Shown: in pieces, positions 15,601 through 26,152 of the stretch
Layout: every line of letters starts with the position of its first letter
Position numbering within the stretch: the stretch's first letter is position 1
Origin: Sanderia malayensis
Taxonomy: Eukaryota; Cnidaria; Scyphozoa; Semaeostomeae; Pelagiidae
Length of the DNA: 64,000 nucleotides
NCBI GenBank assembly: GCA_013076295.1
Contig: RQOL01000532.1
Location: 2,356,001-2,420,000 of the forward strand
Direction: 5' to 3'
The notes under the pieces: model-generated
Seen by the model: the letters and a program-made list of their open reading frames with translations, nothing else
The model's database searches: none
What the model was told of the DNA's origin: nothing
Made by a program: the position numbers and the translations under genes

Positions 15601-18600
15601 TTCATCGGTCCCTTGAAGGTTCGAGCTATCGGGAGTTTTTACTGTAGACCTCTGGGTGTTCGTGTTTAGTTTGCAAACCTCGTTGGGATTCTTGTCTCTT
15701 CAAGCCTCGTTGGATTCTTGTCTCTTCAACTTCGTTGGGATTCTTGTCTCTTTAAGCCCTGTAACGCATGTCTTTGTTTTTTCTTTCCCAGACCTCTGAG
15801 GCCACAGCAGCAACCATGACGTCATCATCAACAACAACAACAACCACCAGCTCGATTTCGCAGAATTCCGTATCGCAATCAGCATCAGAAGATATGATCG
15901 GGAGTGACACCGATGGCAATCAACTGCCCGTGCAAATGATGCCACAAAGGACTTCCACAACCACAACTGCAACTATTGCTACCAGTCAATCTGAAGTCAT
16001 AACGAGGCCACAACTGTCCGAGGCTGCATTTGATGATCTGGGAGCAAGAGACTCGACAATAGTACACCAAGGTTTGTGTTGTATTTTATTGTTTTCTGAC
16101 TTTTGATCGACAGTTCACTCAAAGCTCAATGCTTCTATATGCTGAATTGAGTCAATTCAATTTAATATTCCTCCAGGTTCTTTGCAAGAGCAGCCCGCTT
16201 CAATCGAAGAACAAAGTACTTCATTTATGACTGAGCCAACAAACGTGACTACAGCATATCGTGTTCCTCTTCCAGCCATATATTCATCTGCTCCAATTTC
16301 AGTCATTCAAAGTGCTGCTCCCAGGAGTGACGGCTTAGAAGGCGCTAACTCAGTAGCACCAAGGAGTAGTACAGCTGAATTGGCGACTGATTTAGCAACT
16401 GCCATCTTGTCACAGTTAACTACAAGCTCAATCATTCCACCCGCTAGTACAACTACTGACTCAACTGGCAACACTCTAGATGCTTCGGATATCAGCTCTT
16501 CTCAAGTTGCTTCTACTGAAGCAACAACATCAACAACAACAACAACAGAAGCACGAGCGTCGTCTTTCACGGCCTCAGATGATCAACAACCAGGTCCAAG
16601 TGGAACTCAAAATTCCGACATTCCGGAAGGCGTCGATCCGTCTTTTCTTGCTGCCCTCCCTGACACAATCAGGTGCTCATTCATGTTCATAATATTAATT
16701 TCATGTTACCCCTCTCTCCTTGCAGTCAATTGCAATGTAAATATTCGCATAGCTCGCAATCGCATACACCTAAGTTACTTAGTGTATGTAATCTAATGTG
16801 TCTCGTTTTAGAGAGGAGGTTTTGCGTGATCATCTTGGCACTCGATCAAGACCACAACCGCAACAACAATCAGGTAGCCAATCACAACGACCCGAAGGAA
16901 CATTGACTGATGTAAGCCCAGAATTCCTTGCTGCTTTGCCGCCCGAAGTGCAAGAAGAGGTTGGTGTTTGTAAATATTTCTTGTTTTATCCGTCTGTCTG
17001 AACATATTCATGTGCTAATGAATGCTTATCAACATAATGCACTATTTGCTTACATGTACCTTTTAAGCCAGGCTTCTGTAATCTTTATGATGTTTTTCCG
17101 GCAGGTTCTTGAGCAACAAAGATTAGAGCGTGCGAGAATGCAAGCTGCCCAAACGACTCCAGATCAGCCAGTAGATGCGGCCGCATTCATTCGCAATCTA
17201 ACACCGTCATTAAGACGACAGGTACTTGCTGACATGGATGATTCAGTATTGGCTATCCTACCACCTGATGTAAACAGTGAAGCGATGGGTTTAAGAAGAG
17301 AACTCGAACAAAGACAGGCCCAGTATCTACAAGAAAGAGCATTCGATCAGAATGATGCGCTGTCAATGTTTTCACAGCTCTTACGTCATTCTGGCGATAG
17401 AACAAGGCACAGAGCAACTGATGGTATTCAATTTGCACGTGTTCGTGCAATGTTGCCTGGTGGCAACAGTGGCTGGGGTATAAGGCAAAGCAATGCCGAT
17501 CAGAACAGCTTGAAGAAAGGACTTAACAGGCAACTCATTGACGCTGACAGCGTTGCGTGTTTAATTGTTCTGTTGTTTCTCGATGAACCAAAGCTGAATA
17601 TTGGAAGACTGCACCGAGTATTGAAAAATGTCTCGTTTCACAAGGGAACAAGGTTATGGATAATCAAAGCATTGATCTCTGTCATCAACAGAACAAGCGG
17701 ACTCGATCAACAGAGTAAATCACTAAAATCATGGAGCAAATCATTGCACCAGAAACACCCTGCTACATCATCATCATCATCTTCAAAGAGAGCAGGCCAA
17801 GGCCAATCATTAGATCAATCGAAGTTAGTCAACTGGTTGACGAGATCATTGGATTCATCGTTTGGTAATCGTGTTGATCTATTCGACATTAGAACACCAC
17901 CTGGTAAAGCAGTCGATAAAGGCAGTTACATATCAATACATCCGCACGCCGCGTCATTTGTTAATAAGCATATCGTTGAAGCGTTGCTTTTCTTGGCGAA
18001 GAATTTCCCGTCGAGTTTCACGCCATATTTGTCGAAGAAGGAAGCAGAGGAAGAAGAAGATAGATTGAAGAAAGGAATCAACAAGAAAGAATCTTTAGCC
18101 GAAGAAGATCAAAACAAGCTGAGTAGAGATAGAAGTACTGATATGGACTTTTGGAATATTCTGTATCGATTGAATTCAGCTGGGCCCGGACGCAAGGGGA
18201 AAATGCCGATGAAAACGAATAAAGAATTGTTCAAGGATGATGTGACGGATAGTTTTGATAATTCACCACTTGCGCAGTTGTTATCAATGCTGTCACATCC
18301 AGTGATCAAAAGAAATACAACGTTGATTGATAAGCTATTGAGATTGCTGGCTGTTATTTCAACCTCGTTGCCAGAAGCATCGAAGCCAGACGAGGCATCA
18401 TCAACAGCCGCAACTAATGTAATTGTGGAGGAGCCTGAATCTGCAATGGCCACGTCATCATCACCACAGCAACAAGAACAACAGCATCAACAACAACAGC
18501 AACCACAGCCAACTGTTACGTTTGCGGCTGAAGATACGATTGTGGAGCGAAGCCCACTGGTGGATGCTGCTAATCTTTTAACAGAGTCAAATGGAGACGC

Positions 18601-21600
18601 GAACCTGCCCGATCAACACGCTTCTTCCAGCGCAGATGATGCTGATCACGATCTCATCTACCCGGGCGCATCACACTTCTCGGAAACATCATCTGTGACG
18701 TCATCGCTGTTTGTTGAGTCGTCACCAGCCCCCGTTGACCCGGCTGATCATTTGCATATTGGCCCTAGATCACCACGCGCGGAGTCGGTGATCTCATGTT
18801 TGTCGGATGGCACATTTGCTGGTCAAAGTGACATAAGTGGACCAGCTACACACGAGGAGCCAATGGAAATTGACAGAGCATCACATGCTGTTAGCGACAC
18901 GTCTTCTAATGGTCAGTATATTCATCATCATAATAATCATCATTATCTCTTACTTGTATCTCACAGTTTGTAAGTGCCTCCTGAATTGCAATTAGTCCGT
19001 TGTGAGAGATCCTAATGCGGTTGTTAATGCTGGAAGTCAAATGATACGGTATGTGTACTCTTTTGATTTTGTTTGCAGGAACAAGAGCCTCGCCGATCAC
19101 TGTTCCAATCATAGCAATGCAGAGCGGACATTATCACCAGGCAGACAGGGCAGCCAAAGAACCTGTTGTCGTAGAAACACAATTACGATTGGCAGTTAAT
19201 GTATTGACATCTGGTGTGTGCTCTGAAGATGGCCTAGAAGATACGACCACTCTTCTACTTCAATTGTCAAAGATCGACAAAGCAACGAGAGATGCAATAC
19301 TCTCCTTATTGCTCGATGGTGCCAGAGATATTGCATATGCACTGTGTGGAGAAATCAAAAGATTGCTGGTTGAATTAAAGGAGTATAACGTGTTGCATGG
19401 CAGTGATAAAGATAAGAATGCATCCAAGGTATTCAATGCTTTTACCAATGTCAACTATACTTGGACTAACAATAATAATACGATTGTCTATACAGTACTG
19501 CTTAATGCTGTTATTAATGTGTGTCCCGTGGAGTTGAATTGCAAAGTTCCCATTTGCAATTAATGTGAAGCTAAAGCTATTAGTGTTAATGAAACACTAA
19601 GACATCTGTATGTGGTGATTGTTTTCTAGGATAAGAAAGGAAAGCCTATGATTGTGATCAATCCAGCAGCAAACAGGATTCAGCCGCGCAGAGGGCGGGG
19701 ACGGGCACAGGGCATCCAAAGAAGACTTTTCAATCCACCAGGCCAAAGACAAGCCACTAAGCCAGTGAGTATCAGATTCATCGAGAATGCATTGTATGTG
19801 TTTTTAGACGCAGATTGGTCATAAGAAAAATGTAATCTTTCTGTTTCATAGGTGATATTTGATCTCCATTTACCATCAATGGCAAATCTAACTGGCAAAC
19901 GATCTTGTCAGAGTTTGTTGCTAAGAGTTCTCAAAGTGATCATCCAGCTGAGAGAGGCAGCTAAGAAGTCATTGAACAAAGCGGGCAGTCAGCCAAGAAG
20001 TGATTTATCAAGAGGCATGCGATTGTTGCATGGCCTGCGCAGTGGACGTGAAAGTCTTCGCGATGTTGTAGCTGCATTAGAGGCCGATGTCGAAGCCATG
20101 TACGAATTGATTGATAGATATGACGGTGAAAGAACCAATCAACCATCACGTGCTCAACAACAACAACAGCAACAGGTATAGTAGTATATTTGTATGTTTG
20201 AATGTAGATGAAGTGATATAGGTGATTAGTTACATGATATGATATATTGTAATGAATTAACGTGAAAGAATGTGGTGAAATGTCTTTATCGGCAAAGATA
20301 ATGTAACCCTAACCCTAACCCTAAGCCTAATCTTGAGGGCAATGCCTCAGCCATTCGCTTACGTAATATGTTTTCCTGCGCATTACCGACAGAAAGGCTA
20401 CTGCGTATTCTCACCACCTTTCTCCTTATCATTGTAATGAACTAAAGTAGCTATAATGAGGTTCGTATCTTTTATTTGAATAGGCTGCTGGAAGCAGTGC
20501 TGAGGCCCAGCCAGAGCCAACAGCATCAACTTCGGAGCCAAAAACTGACCCGAATACACAAAGTAAAGTATCGAATCCATTCTATGTTTATACATTCATA
20601 TCTACGTAAAAGGATCATTTTGAAAGATCATTTCTGATGAAGCCTAATTACTCTGGATTCATTTCAGATGATGTAGCCAGTTTGATGACTGTGCCAATCC
20701 TTCCTCGTTTAAGCAGCCAAATTATATTGGATGAACTATGGGATGTTATTGGTGAGCATACATGAAGCACTTATATATAGAGGGTTGGATTTTGTGTTAA
20801 AAATGAGAAGCTTATATTGTCAATGTGTATTGTTTGAACAGGTGAATGTTTGAGTGAGTTGGCTGAAACCTCGGATGCAAATGCAGTGTTGATACTTCAG
20901 CCTGCAGTTGAAGCATTTTTCATAGTTCACGCAGCAGATAAAGATGAATCGACAGATAAGAACAAAACCGATGCATCATCACAACAGCAACAACAACATC
21001 AACAACAACAACAAGATCAGAGTGCAGCATCATTATCATCAATTGATTTGCCACCATTTAGTCCATTGTCACCCGGTCCACCTTTGAGTCCATCACGACA
21101 ATCATCTACTTCTATCGCCTCTTGCGACCTCGCTCCTGATACTCAGAAGTTTCTCAAATTTGCAGGTAAATCACTCGATAATCCCAGTAGAACCGCGATT
21201 ATATGATTATATACATACATACATACATACATACATACATACATACATACATTATGGGATTGCATGATTAATTGTGATTTGATCTCTTAGAAACGCATCG
21301 CGTTGTGTTGAATCAAATTCTTCGCCAGTCGACGACTCCATTGGCTGATGGACCATTTGCTGTTTTGGTCAATCATACAAGATTGCTAGATTTTGATGTT
21401 AAACGGAGATATTTCAGACAAGAGCTCGAGAAACTGGACAAGGTGCGTAGCAGTGGCTGATTGCTTTATTCAGTCTATACGCGTCGTTATACCAGTCCGT
21501 TTGATGATTATTATGATTGATTTTAAGGGGGTTCGTAGAGAAGACATGGCAGTGCATGTGCGAAGAGAACACGTGTTTGAAGATTCGTACAGAGAGTTGC

Positions 21601-23141
21601 ATCGCAAGAGTAAAGATGAATTGAAGAATCGCCTGTACATCGTGTTTGACGGAGAAGAAGGCCAAGACGCCGGGGGCCTATTGCGTGAATGGTATTTGAT
21701 AATAGCAAGAGAAATGTTTAATCCAAACTATGCATTATTTACGACATCACAAGGTGATAGGAACACCTATTTACCAAGCAGAAGTTCACACTGCAACCCT
21801 AATCATCTGAGCTATTTCAAGTTCGTTGGTCGTATAGTAGCCAAAGCAATTTACGACAACAAGCTTTTGGATTGCTATTTCACGAGGTCGTTTTATAAGC
21901 ATATATTGGACAAGAAAGTCAATTACACCGATATGGAGGCTGAAGATTATGGTTTTTATCAAGGGCTCGTTTATTTACTTGATAACGAGGTCAAAGAGCT
22001 GGGTTACGAACTTACGTTTAGTGTCGAGGTTTGTGCGATTTCGTTTTGTGTATATAAAAGATTTATTTATTTTTCTTTCCATCGGTGTAATAATATATCT
22101 CATGTTATTTCAAAAAGGTTCCTGTATTTGGGTTGAATGAAATTCACGACTTGAAACCAGATGGACGAAATGTTCCAGTAACAGAAGAAAGCAAGAGGGA
22201 ATACGTGAAACTTGTTTGTCAAGAAAAGATGACTGGTTCCATTCGTCAGCAGATTGACAGTTTCTTGGAAGGGTTTTACGAAATTATACCAAAACGACTG
22301 ATTTCGATCTTTGATGAGCAAGAGTTAGAATTACTCATTGCTGGATTACCAACTATCGACATTGAAGATCTACGTGCCAATACTGAATATCACAAATATG
22401 ATTGTAATTCACTTCAGGTGAGACATTGCTTTTACTTGTTTCGCTACATTTCACCGTACACTGTATCTTGTACTATGAGTATGTTATGAGTGAGTTTTCT
22501 TAATTGTATAACTTTACATTGAGTGTACACACTTTATTCCAGATTCAATGGTTTTGGCGTGCCCTGCGAGCTTTCGACCAAGCTGATCGAGCAAAGTTTC
22601 TTCAATTCGTCACTGGAACATCAAAGGTTCCCCTGCAAGGATTTGCAGCCTTAGAAGGAATGAATGGACCACAGAAATTCCAAATTCATCGAGATGACAG
22701 ATCAACGGAACGACTTCCTTCTGCACACACGTGGTAATTTATTCTATCTTACACCATAATTTGATACATGTTCTTCTGCATACCCCTTTCAGATTCTCTG
22801 TATTGTACCATAAATGAATGAGCCATAAGGATGGACCAAACATCAGACCAGTTTGTCTTTATTAGGACCCAATGACAGATTTTGTCACACGTTTGGTCTC
22901 TGTGTTACCTAGGGCTCCCAATAAACTCACCTGCCCCCTAAATATTGATGGTATTAATAAATCAAATATTTAATGAAGGAAAAATAGTATTAACATTTGG
23001 CTTTCAATGACCTGAATTTTAAATTTGTTGAATTTTAGCTTCAATCAGTTGGATCTTCCTGCATATAACACATTTGAAAAACTCAACATGCAGCTATTAA
23101 AAGCAATTCAAGAGTGCCCAGAAGGATTTGGATTGGCTTAA
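1..23141 (+). CDS. HUWE1: HUWE1, giant HECT-type E3 ubiquitin ligase (5' end cut by window)
   Basis: This is a HECT-domain E3 ubiquitin ligase that takes ubiquitin onto a cysteine and passes it to substrates; in other animals the substrates include MCL1, p53, histones and MYC. About 63 exons, joined by frame and splice sites, give roughly 4,500 codons, close to the about 4,370 aa of the vertebrate protein. Order along the gene: N-terminal DUF908/DUF913 armadillo-like region, UBA (8787-8909), ubiquitin-interacting motif (9050-9139), WWE (10365-10775), long acidic stretches (12075-12120 and 13608-14587), DUF4414-type ubiquitin-binding repeats (16600-17300) and the C-terminal HECT domain. The first 14 bases end an exon reading YFGK, joined to CELYHW in the next exon, which matches the family near residue 40. 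The stop is TAA at 23139-23141 after the family ending EGFGLA. Seen: exons, motifs and stop. Family function is established knowledge. Confidence 0.97.
3879..8226 (+). other. HUWE1: HUWE1 exons 17-28: DUF913 / solenoid region
   Basis: Exons as read: 3879-4109, 4204-4310, 4460-4637, 4787-4878, 5272-5501, 6209-6263, 6373-6549, 6652-6894, 7001-7217, 7313-7751, 7867-7937 and 8069-8226. Family blocks include [42 protein letters not shown] and [16 protein letters not shown]. The intron between 5501 and 6209 is filled by a 20-bp minisatellite. An open frame upstream of 3879 (from 3773) is intronic: the family sequence resumes only at DQSKK, after an acceptor at 3877-3878 that also gives the correct phase. 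Confidence 0.88.
5521..6160. repeat. 20-bp minisatellite in HUWE1 intron
   Basis: About 31 tandem copies of a 20-bp unit, either TTCTATGACCTCTCATCTTC or TTCTATGACCTTTCATCGTC. Over most of the array the two versions alternate, which makes a 40-bp higher-order unit. The array lies between the donor after 5501 and the acceptor before 6209 and is spliced out. Open reading frames over it are repeat artefacts. Confidence 0.97.
8250..8315. repeat. (ATTC)n microsatellite in HUWE1 intron
   Basis: About 16 uninterrupted copies of ATTC in the intron between exons ending 8226 and starting 8383. Confidence 0.97.
8383..11193 (+). other. HUWE1: HUWE1 exons 29-38: UBA, UIM and WWE domains
   Basis: Exons as read: 8383-8670, 8787-8909, 9050-9139, 9248-9547, 9653-9796, 9879-10006, 10205-10280, 10365-10480, 10724-10775 and 10904-11193. 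The UBA is one exon with the MGF signature ([14 protein letters not shown]). The following exon carries a ubiquitin-interacting motif ([17 protein letters not shown]). The WWE fold is split over two exons, with [16 protein letters not shown] in the first and [11 protein letters not shown] across the joint. WWE domains bind ADP-ribose-type ligands in other proteins. The last exon has a basic stretch, [11 protein letters not shown], probably a nuclear localisation signal (inference). Confidence 0.9.
11306..16959 (+). other. HUWE1: HUWE1 exons 39-51: central region with acidic low-complexity exons
   Basis: Exons as read: 11306-12120, 12222-12451, 12556-13096, 13206-13316, 13416-13496, 13608-13907, 14193-14264, 14357-14587, 14669-14944, 15064-15428, 15792-16071, 16177-16672 and 16812-16959. 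The vertebrate protein also has a long Asp/Glu tract here, and in this window it is spread over several short exons rich in GAT/GAC/GAA codons. Family anchors are [39 protein letters not shown] and [12 protein letters not shown]. The last leads into a second copy, [16 protein letters not shown], in exon 51. The small exon at 14193-14264 uses a weak acceptor and is the least sure of the set. Confidence 0.82.
17105..21165 (+). other. HUWE1: HUWE1 exons 52-58: C-terminal solenoid and linker to HECT
   Basis: Exons as read: 17105-18911, 19079-19428, 19630-19764, 19852-20175, 20484-20562, 20668-20751 and 20842-21165. The 1.8-kb exon is by far the largest in the window and holds [18 protein letters not shown], a stretch close to the vertebrate protein, followed by low-complexity Ser/Gln-rich linker. 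LSPPDTQKFLRFA-type sequence ([12 protein letters not shown]) closes the region. The intron between 20175 and 20484 contains an inverted copy of the telomere-motif satellite described separately. Confidence 0.87.
20300..20425 (-). repeat. Single inverted copy of the telomere-motif satellite in a HUWE1 intron
   Basis: Read on the minus strand, this stretch matches one unit of the 133-bp satellite at 25320-26100: GGAGAAAGGTGGTGAGAAT, then a CGCAGTAG element, TGCGCAGGA, GGCTGAGGCATTG, and three TTAGGG copies (20304-20325 on the plus strand as CCCTAA). It is more diverged than the copies in the two arrays and looks like an old isolated insertion. Confidence 0.85.
21208..21252. repeat. (ATAC)n microsatellite in HUWE1 intron
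   Basis: About 11 tandem copies of ATAC/CATA in the intron just before the first HECT exon. Confidence 0.95.
21291..23141 (+). other. HUWE1: HUWE1 HECT catalytic domain
   Basis: Exons as read: 21291-21442, 21528-22028, 22118-22417, 22543-22733 and 23039-23141. The domain is strongly conserved: [41 protein letters not shown] and [16 protein letters not shown] are all present. The catalytic cysteine lies in the block [14 protein letters not shown]. Its codon is split by the last intron: TG at 22732-22733 and C at 23039. The C-terminal tail ends EGFGLA, as expected for the family, so the enzyme should be active. Confidence 0.96.
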
Positions 23142-23655
23142 CATAAAAAAAGGTTTATTTCATTCAACTCTATCTATATCATATTTTTGTTTCTTTTGTC
23201 TGTTTAATGTGTTTTATTCTTGTCGTTTGTGTGAACGAGATTTATCAGGATTTAAAATTGACCATTTTTGACATTAATAACAACTTTTAGAAAACCCTTT
23301 CAAATAAACAAACATATTTATCACATTGTGTGAAAAATTCCAAAAGTTACTTGGTGATATTTTCAGAGATATTTGAAGAAAACCCAGGTTAATAAAATGT
23401 TGTTTAGAATTTTTATGTTACTATCGTTAATAAAAACTTGCTGCTTATGTTAATTGTTTATACAGAACATTATCCTTTTAATTCAACTCTGTTTATAGAA
23501 AATCAAAACAGTAGTTTATGTTTACTTTAACAGCTGACAGTTCTGAAAATCGCTTTAAAATAATTACAAATAAGCAAGTGCTCAAAGTAATATGAATAAA
23601 TGATTTTGTGTTAAGAGTTTACGTTGCAGGTTAAAATAATAGCAACAATTATTTT
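23142..23655. other. Convergent 3' intergenic region between HUWE1 and HTRA2
   Basis: These 514 bp separate the two stop codons of convergently transcribed genes. The stretch is AT-rich, has several AATAAA-like signals (for example near 23303 and 23391 on the plus strand) and no coding potential that I can see. It probably holds both 3' UTRs. Confidence 0.7.
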
Positions 23656-25184
23656 CTAATTTTGCATAATTGGTGTAATACGAAGGATTTCTTTCTTGTT
23701 ACCCCTTCTGATTAACTTTACAATCATGTCCCTTCCTCTTTTTACAAATTCATGAAGTTGTTCAGCTGAGCTGACTAGAACATCGTCAACTTCTGTTATG
23801 ACATCATATGGTTTCAAGCCACATTTATGGGCAGGAGAATTTGGTACAACATCAACAACTAAAACACCATGAGACACATCAGGAAAGCCAGCAATTTGGT
23901 GGCGTAATTGTTCTTCTAGTTGTGGATAGAGTGACATCATTTTAATACCAATGTACGGCCTGGGTGAGGTTTTCACTGGCAATTGGATCTTCTCCCGATC
24001 CTGTCTCTCAAGTGTTTGCAATAAAAATGCTTTCGCTCTATCAATTGGAACAGCAAAGGAAATTCCTTCAAATAAACAAAGCATTCATTTCATGCAAGAT
24101 AGGTACAGTGCATTCACTCTAAAATCTTAGCAAGGATAAAAATGGATAAAAATGTGCTCCACTTACAATGATAGATGATGGTCTGGTGAAGGTATAGCAA
24201 TGATAGATTTCTCAAAGAGGGCTACCCCCATTGAGCCCCCACACAGCACCACTGGGTAAATATGCACATTTCTGTTCAATAAAAACACAGATATCGTTGA
24301 TTGCAAACTAACCTGAAGTATTGAGAAGTGTCATTGTATTGATTCCAATAACTTCACCATCCAAATTAATCAATGGTCCACCTGAATTGCCTTTATTTAT
24401 GGCAGCATCAGTTTGTATGTATCTCATATCACCCTTTTTGAGACCAATATCTTTACCCCCTCTGTGAACAGAGCTCACAATGCCAGCTGTAACAGTGTTG
24501 CTTAGATTTAAAGGACTGCCCAATGCGACCACCCATTCACCAGGTCTCAAATTGGATGAATTTCCCAATTTCGCTGTTGGTATTTTACGGTCAGGACTTA
24601 TCTTCAAAACAGCCAAGTCAGCAATCTGATCTGTGTTCAGTAATTCAGCTCTGTGAACCTCAAAAAGTAATAATCAAAATACATAACTTATCATCAAGTA
24701 GATGCAAAAATTGAGATGGAAAATACATAGCTTATCATCAAGTAGATGCAGAAATTGACATGGATGGGGGCTGGCAATAACAACTGACGAGGGAAGCATT
24801 AAAACTTACATCCCCTGATGCCAATTTGACATTAATACCATTGGCATTGGAAACCACGTGAGCATTAGTTAAAATAACTCCATAATCTGTGACAACGAAG
24901 CCTGATCCTGCTCCTTGGGCTGCTCCTCCAAGAAAATTACCTTGTTGAATTTTCACTTCGACATATACAACGGCTGGGGAAGCGATCTCAGCGGCATCAG
25001 CAATAAAATTAAATCTTTTCGCATGATCTGAAGCCTCAGAAGAGTAGGATCTGGATCGCATACTACACCCGAAACTTCGGAGCAATCTACTAGCAGCTTG
25101 GTTGCTTTGCAGCACAAAACTGCGAGATAAGGAAAATTTTATGTTTGTGGAAATCCTCAACGAATTCCATGCTCTTTGCATCAT
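23656..25184 (-). CDS. HTRA2: HTRA2/Omi-like mitochondrial serine protease
   Basis: Three exons on the minus strand, 25184-24810, 24658-24313 and 24065-23656, join in frame to 376 aa. The product is a trypsin-like HtrA protease with one C-terminal PDZ domain. The catalytic triad is visible: His in LTNAHVV, Asp in IADLAVLKI and Ser in GNSGGP. The PDZ domain contains [15 protein letters not shown]. The first 45 residues are rich in Arg and Ser and nearly free of acidic residues, as in a mitochondrial presequence. No IGFBP or Kazal domain is present, which points to HTRA2 rather than HTRA1/3/4. The vertebrate mature N-terminus AVPS, which binds IAPs, is not seen after the presequence. The protein is shorter than the human one (458 aa), mostly at the N-terminus. 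It should act in mitochondrial protein quality control (family knowledge). Confidence 0.92.
24677..24762. repeat. Two-copy short tandem duplication in HTRA2 intron 1
   Basis: The sequence CTTATCATCAAGTAGATGCA followed by A/GAAATTGA occurs twice about 47 bp apart, inside the intron between 24659 and 24809. Confidence 0.8.
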
Positions 25185-26152
25185 CTTTCAGTTGAAAATC
25201 TCTCCAACGTGATGATGCTGAAATGAAAGGTTGGTCAGGAACAACCAATGTTGGTGTCTAGTTTGTCTAAAACTCGGTGGATGGGTGGATAAGGTGATGA
25301 TAAGATGATGTCATGTTATGTTAGGGCTAGGTCATGCGGAGGAGAGAGGTGGTGAGAATGCGCAGTAGCGTAATTGTTGATACTGCGCAGGAGCGTATAC
25401 GACGTGTGGGTGTCCATATGGCTGAGGCATTGGCCTTAGGGTTAGGGTTAGGGTTAGGAGGGTTAGGTTTAGGGTTAGGTCATGCGGAGGAGAAAGGTGG
25501 TGAGAATGCGCAGTAGTGTGATTGTAGGTACTGCGCAGGAGCGTATTTGACGTATGGGTGTCTATATGGCTGTGGCATTGGCCTTAGGGTTAGGCTTAGG
25601 GTTAGGGCTGCGTCTTGCGGAGGAAAAGGGTGGTGAGAATGCGCAGTAGTGTGATTGTAGGTACTGCGCAGGAGCGTATGTGACGTATGGGTGTCTATAT
25701 GGCTGTGGCATTGGCCTTAGGGTTAAGCTTAGGGTTAGGGCTGCGTCTTGCGGAGGAAAAAGGTGGTGAGAATGCGCAGTAGTGTGATTGTAGGTACTGC
25801 GCAGGAGCGTATGTGACGTATGGGTGTCTATATGGCTGTGGCATTGGCCTTAGGGTTAGGCTTAGGGTTAGGGCTGTGTCTTGCGGAGGAAAAAGGTGGT
25901 GAGAATGCGCAGTAGTGTGATTGTAGGTACTGCGCAGGAGCGTATGTGACGTATGGGTGTCTATATGGCTGAGGCATTGGCCCTAGGGCTAGGTTTAGGG
26001 TTAAGGTTACGTCATGCGGAGGAGAAAGGTGGTGAGAATGCGCAGTAGCGTATTTGTTGGCATTGCGCAGGAGCACACATGCGCAGGAGCACGTTGCAAG
26101 TGTAAGATAATTAATCTTTTTTCTATGATTGTTGGGCAGATAAACCTCTAAA
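25185..26152. promoter_or_regulatory. Divergent promoter region between HTRA2 and KIN17
   Basis: The two start codons are 968 bp apart and point away from each other, so this segment must hold both 5' UTRs and promoters. Most of it is the satellite at 25320-26100. Each satellite unit has paired TGCGCAGTA and TACTGCGCA elements, which resemble NRF1 half-sites (TGCGCA). NRF1 drives many nuclear genes for mitochondrial proteins, so use at HTRA2 is possible, but this is inference. No TATA box is obvious next to either start. Confidence 0.5.
25320..26100 (+). repeat. Satellite block A: 133-bp units with TTAGGG runs and a TGCGCAGTA hairpin
   Basis: Six units start with GGTGGTGAGAATGCGCAGTA at about 25349, 25496, 25629, 25762, 25895 and 26029. 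Each then runs through a 9-bp inverted repeat (TGCGCAGTA ... TACTGCGCA), GGAGCGTATGTGACG, TGGGTGTC(C/T)ATATGGCT, GGCATTGGCCTTAGGGTTAG with variable TTAGGG copies, and GTCATGCGGAGGAG. The middle units are nearly identical, which points to recent homogenisation. The same family occurs at 45377-46135, 20300-20425, 61061-61160 and in part at 41690-41783. Confidence 0.95.

Noticed and set aside
25320..26100. TTAGGG runs as a chromosome end
   Set aside because: The runs are short, sit inside a 133-bp unit, and genes continue on both sides; they are interstitial.
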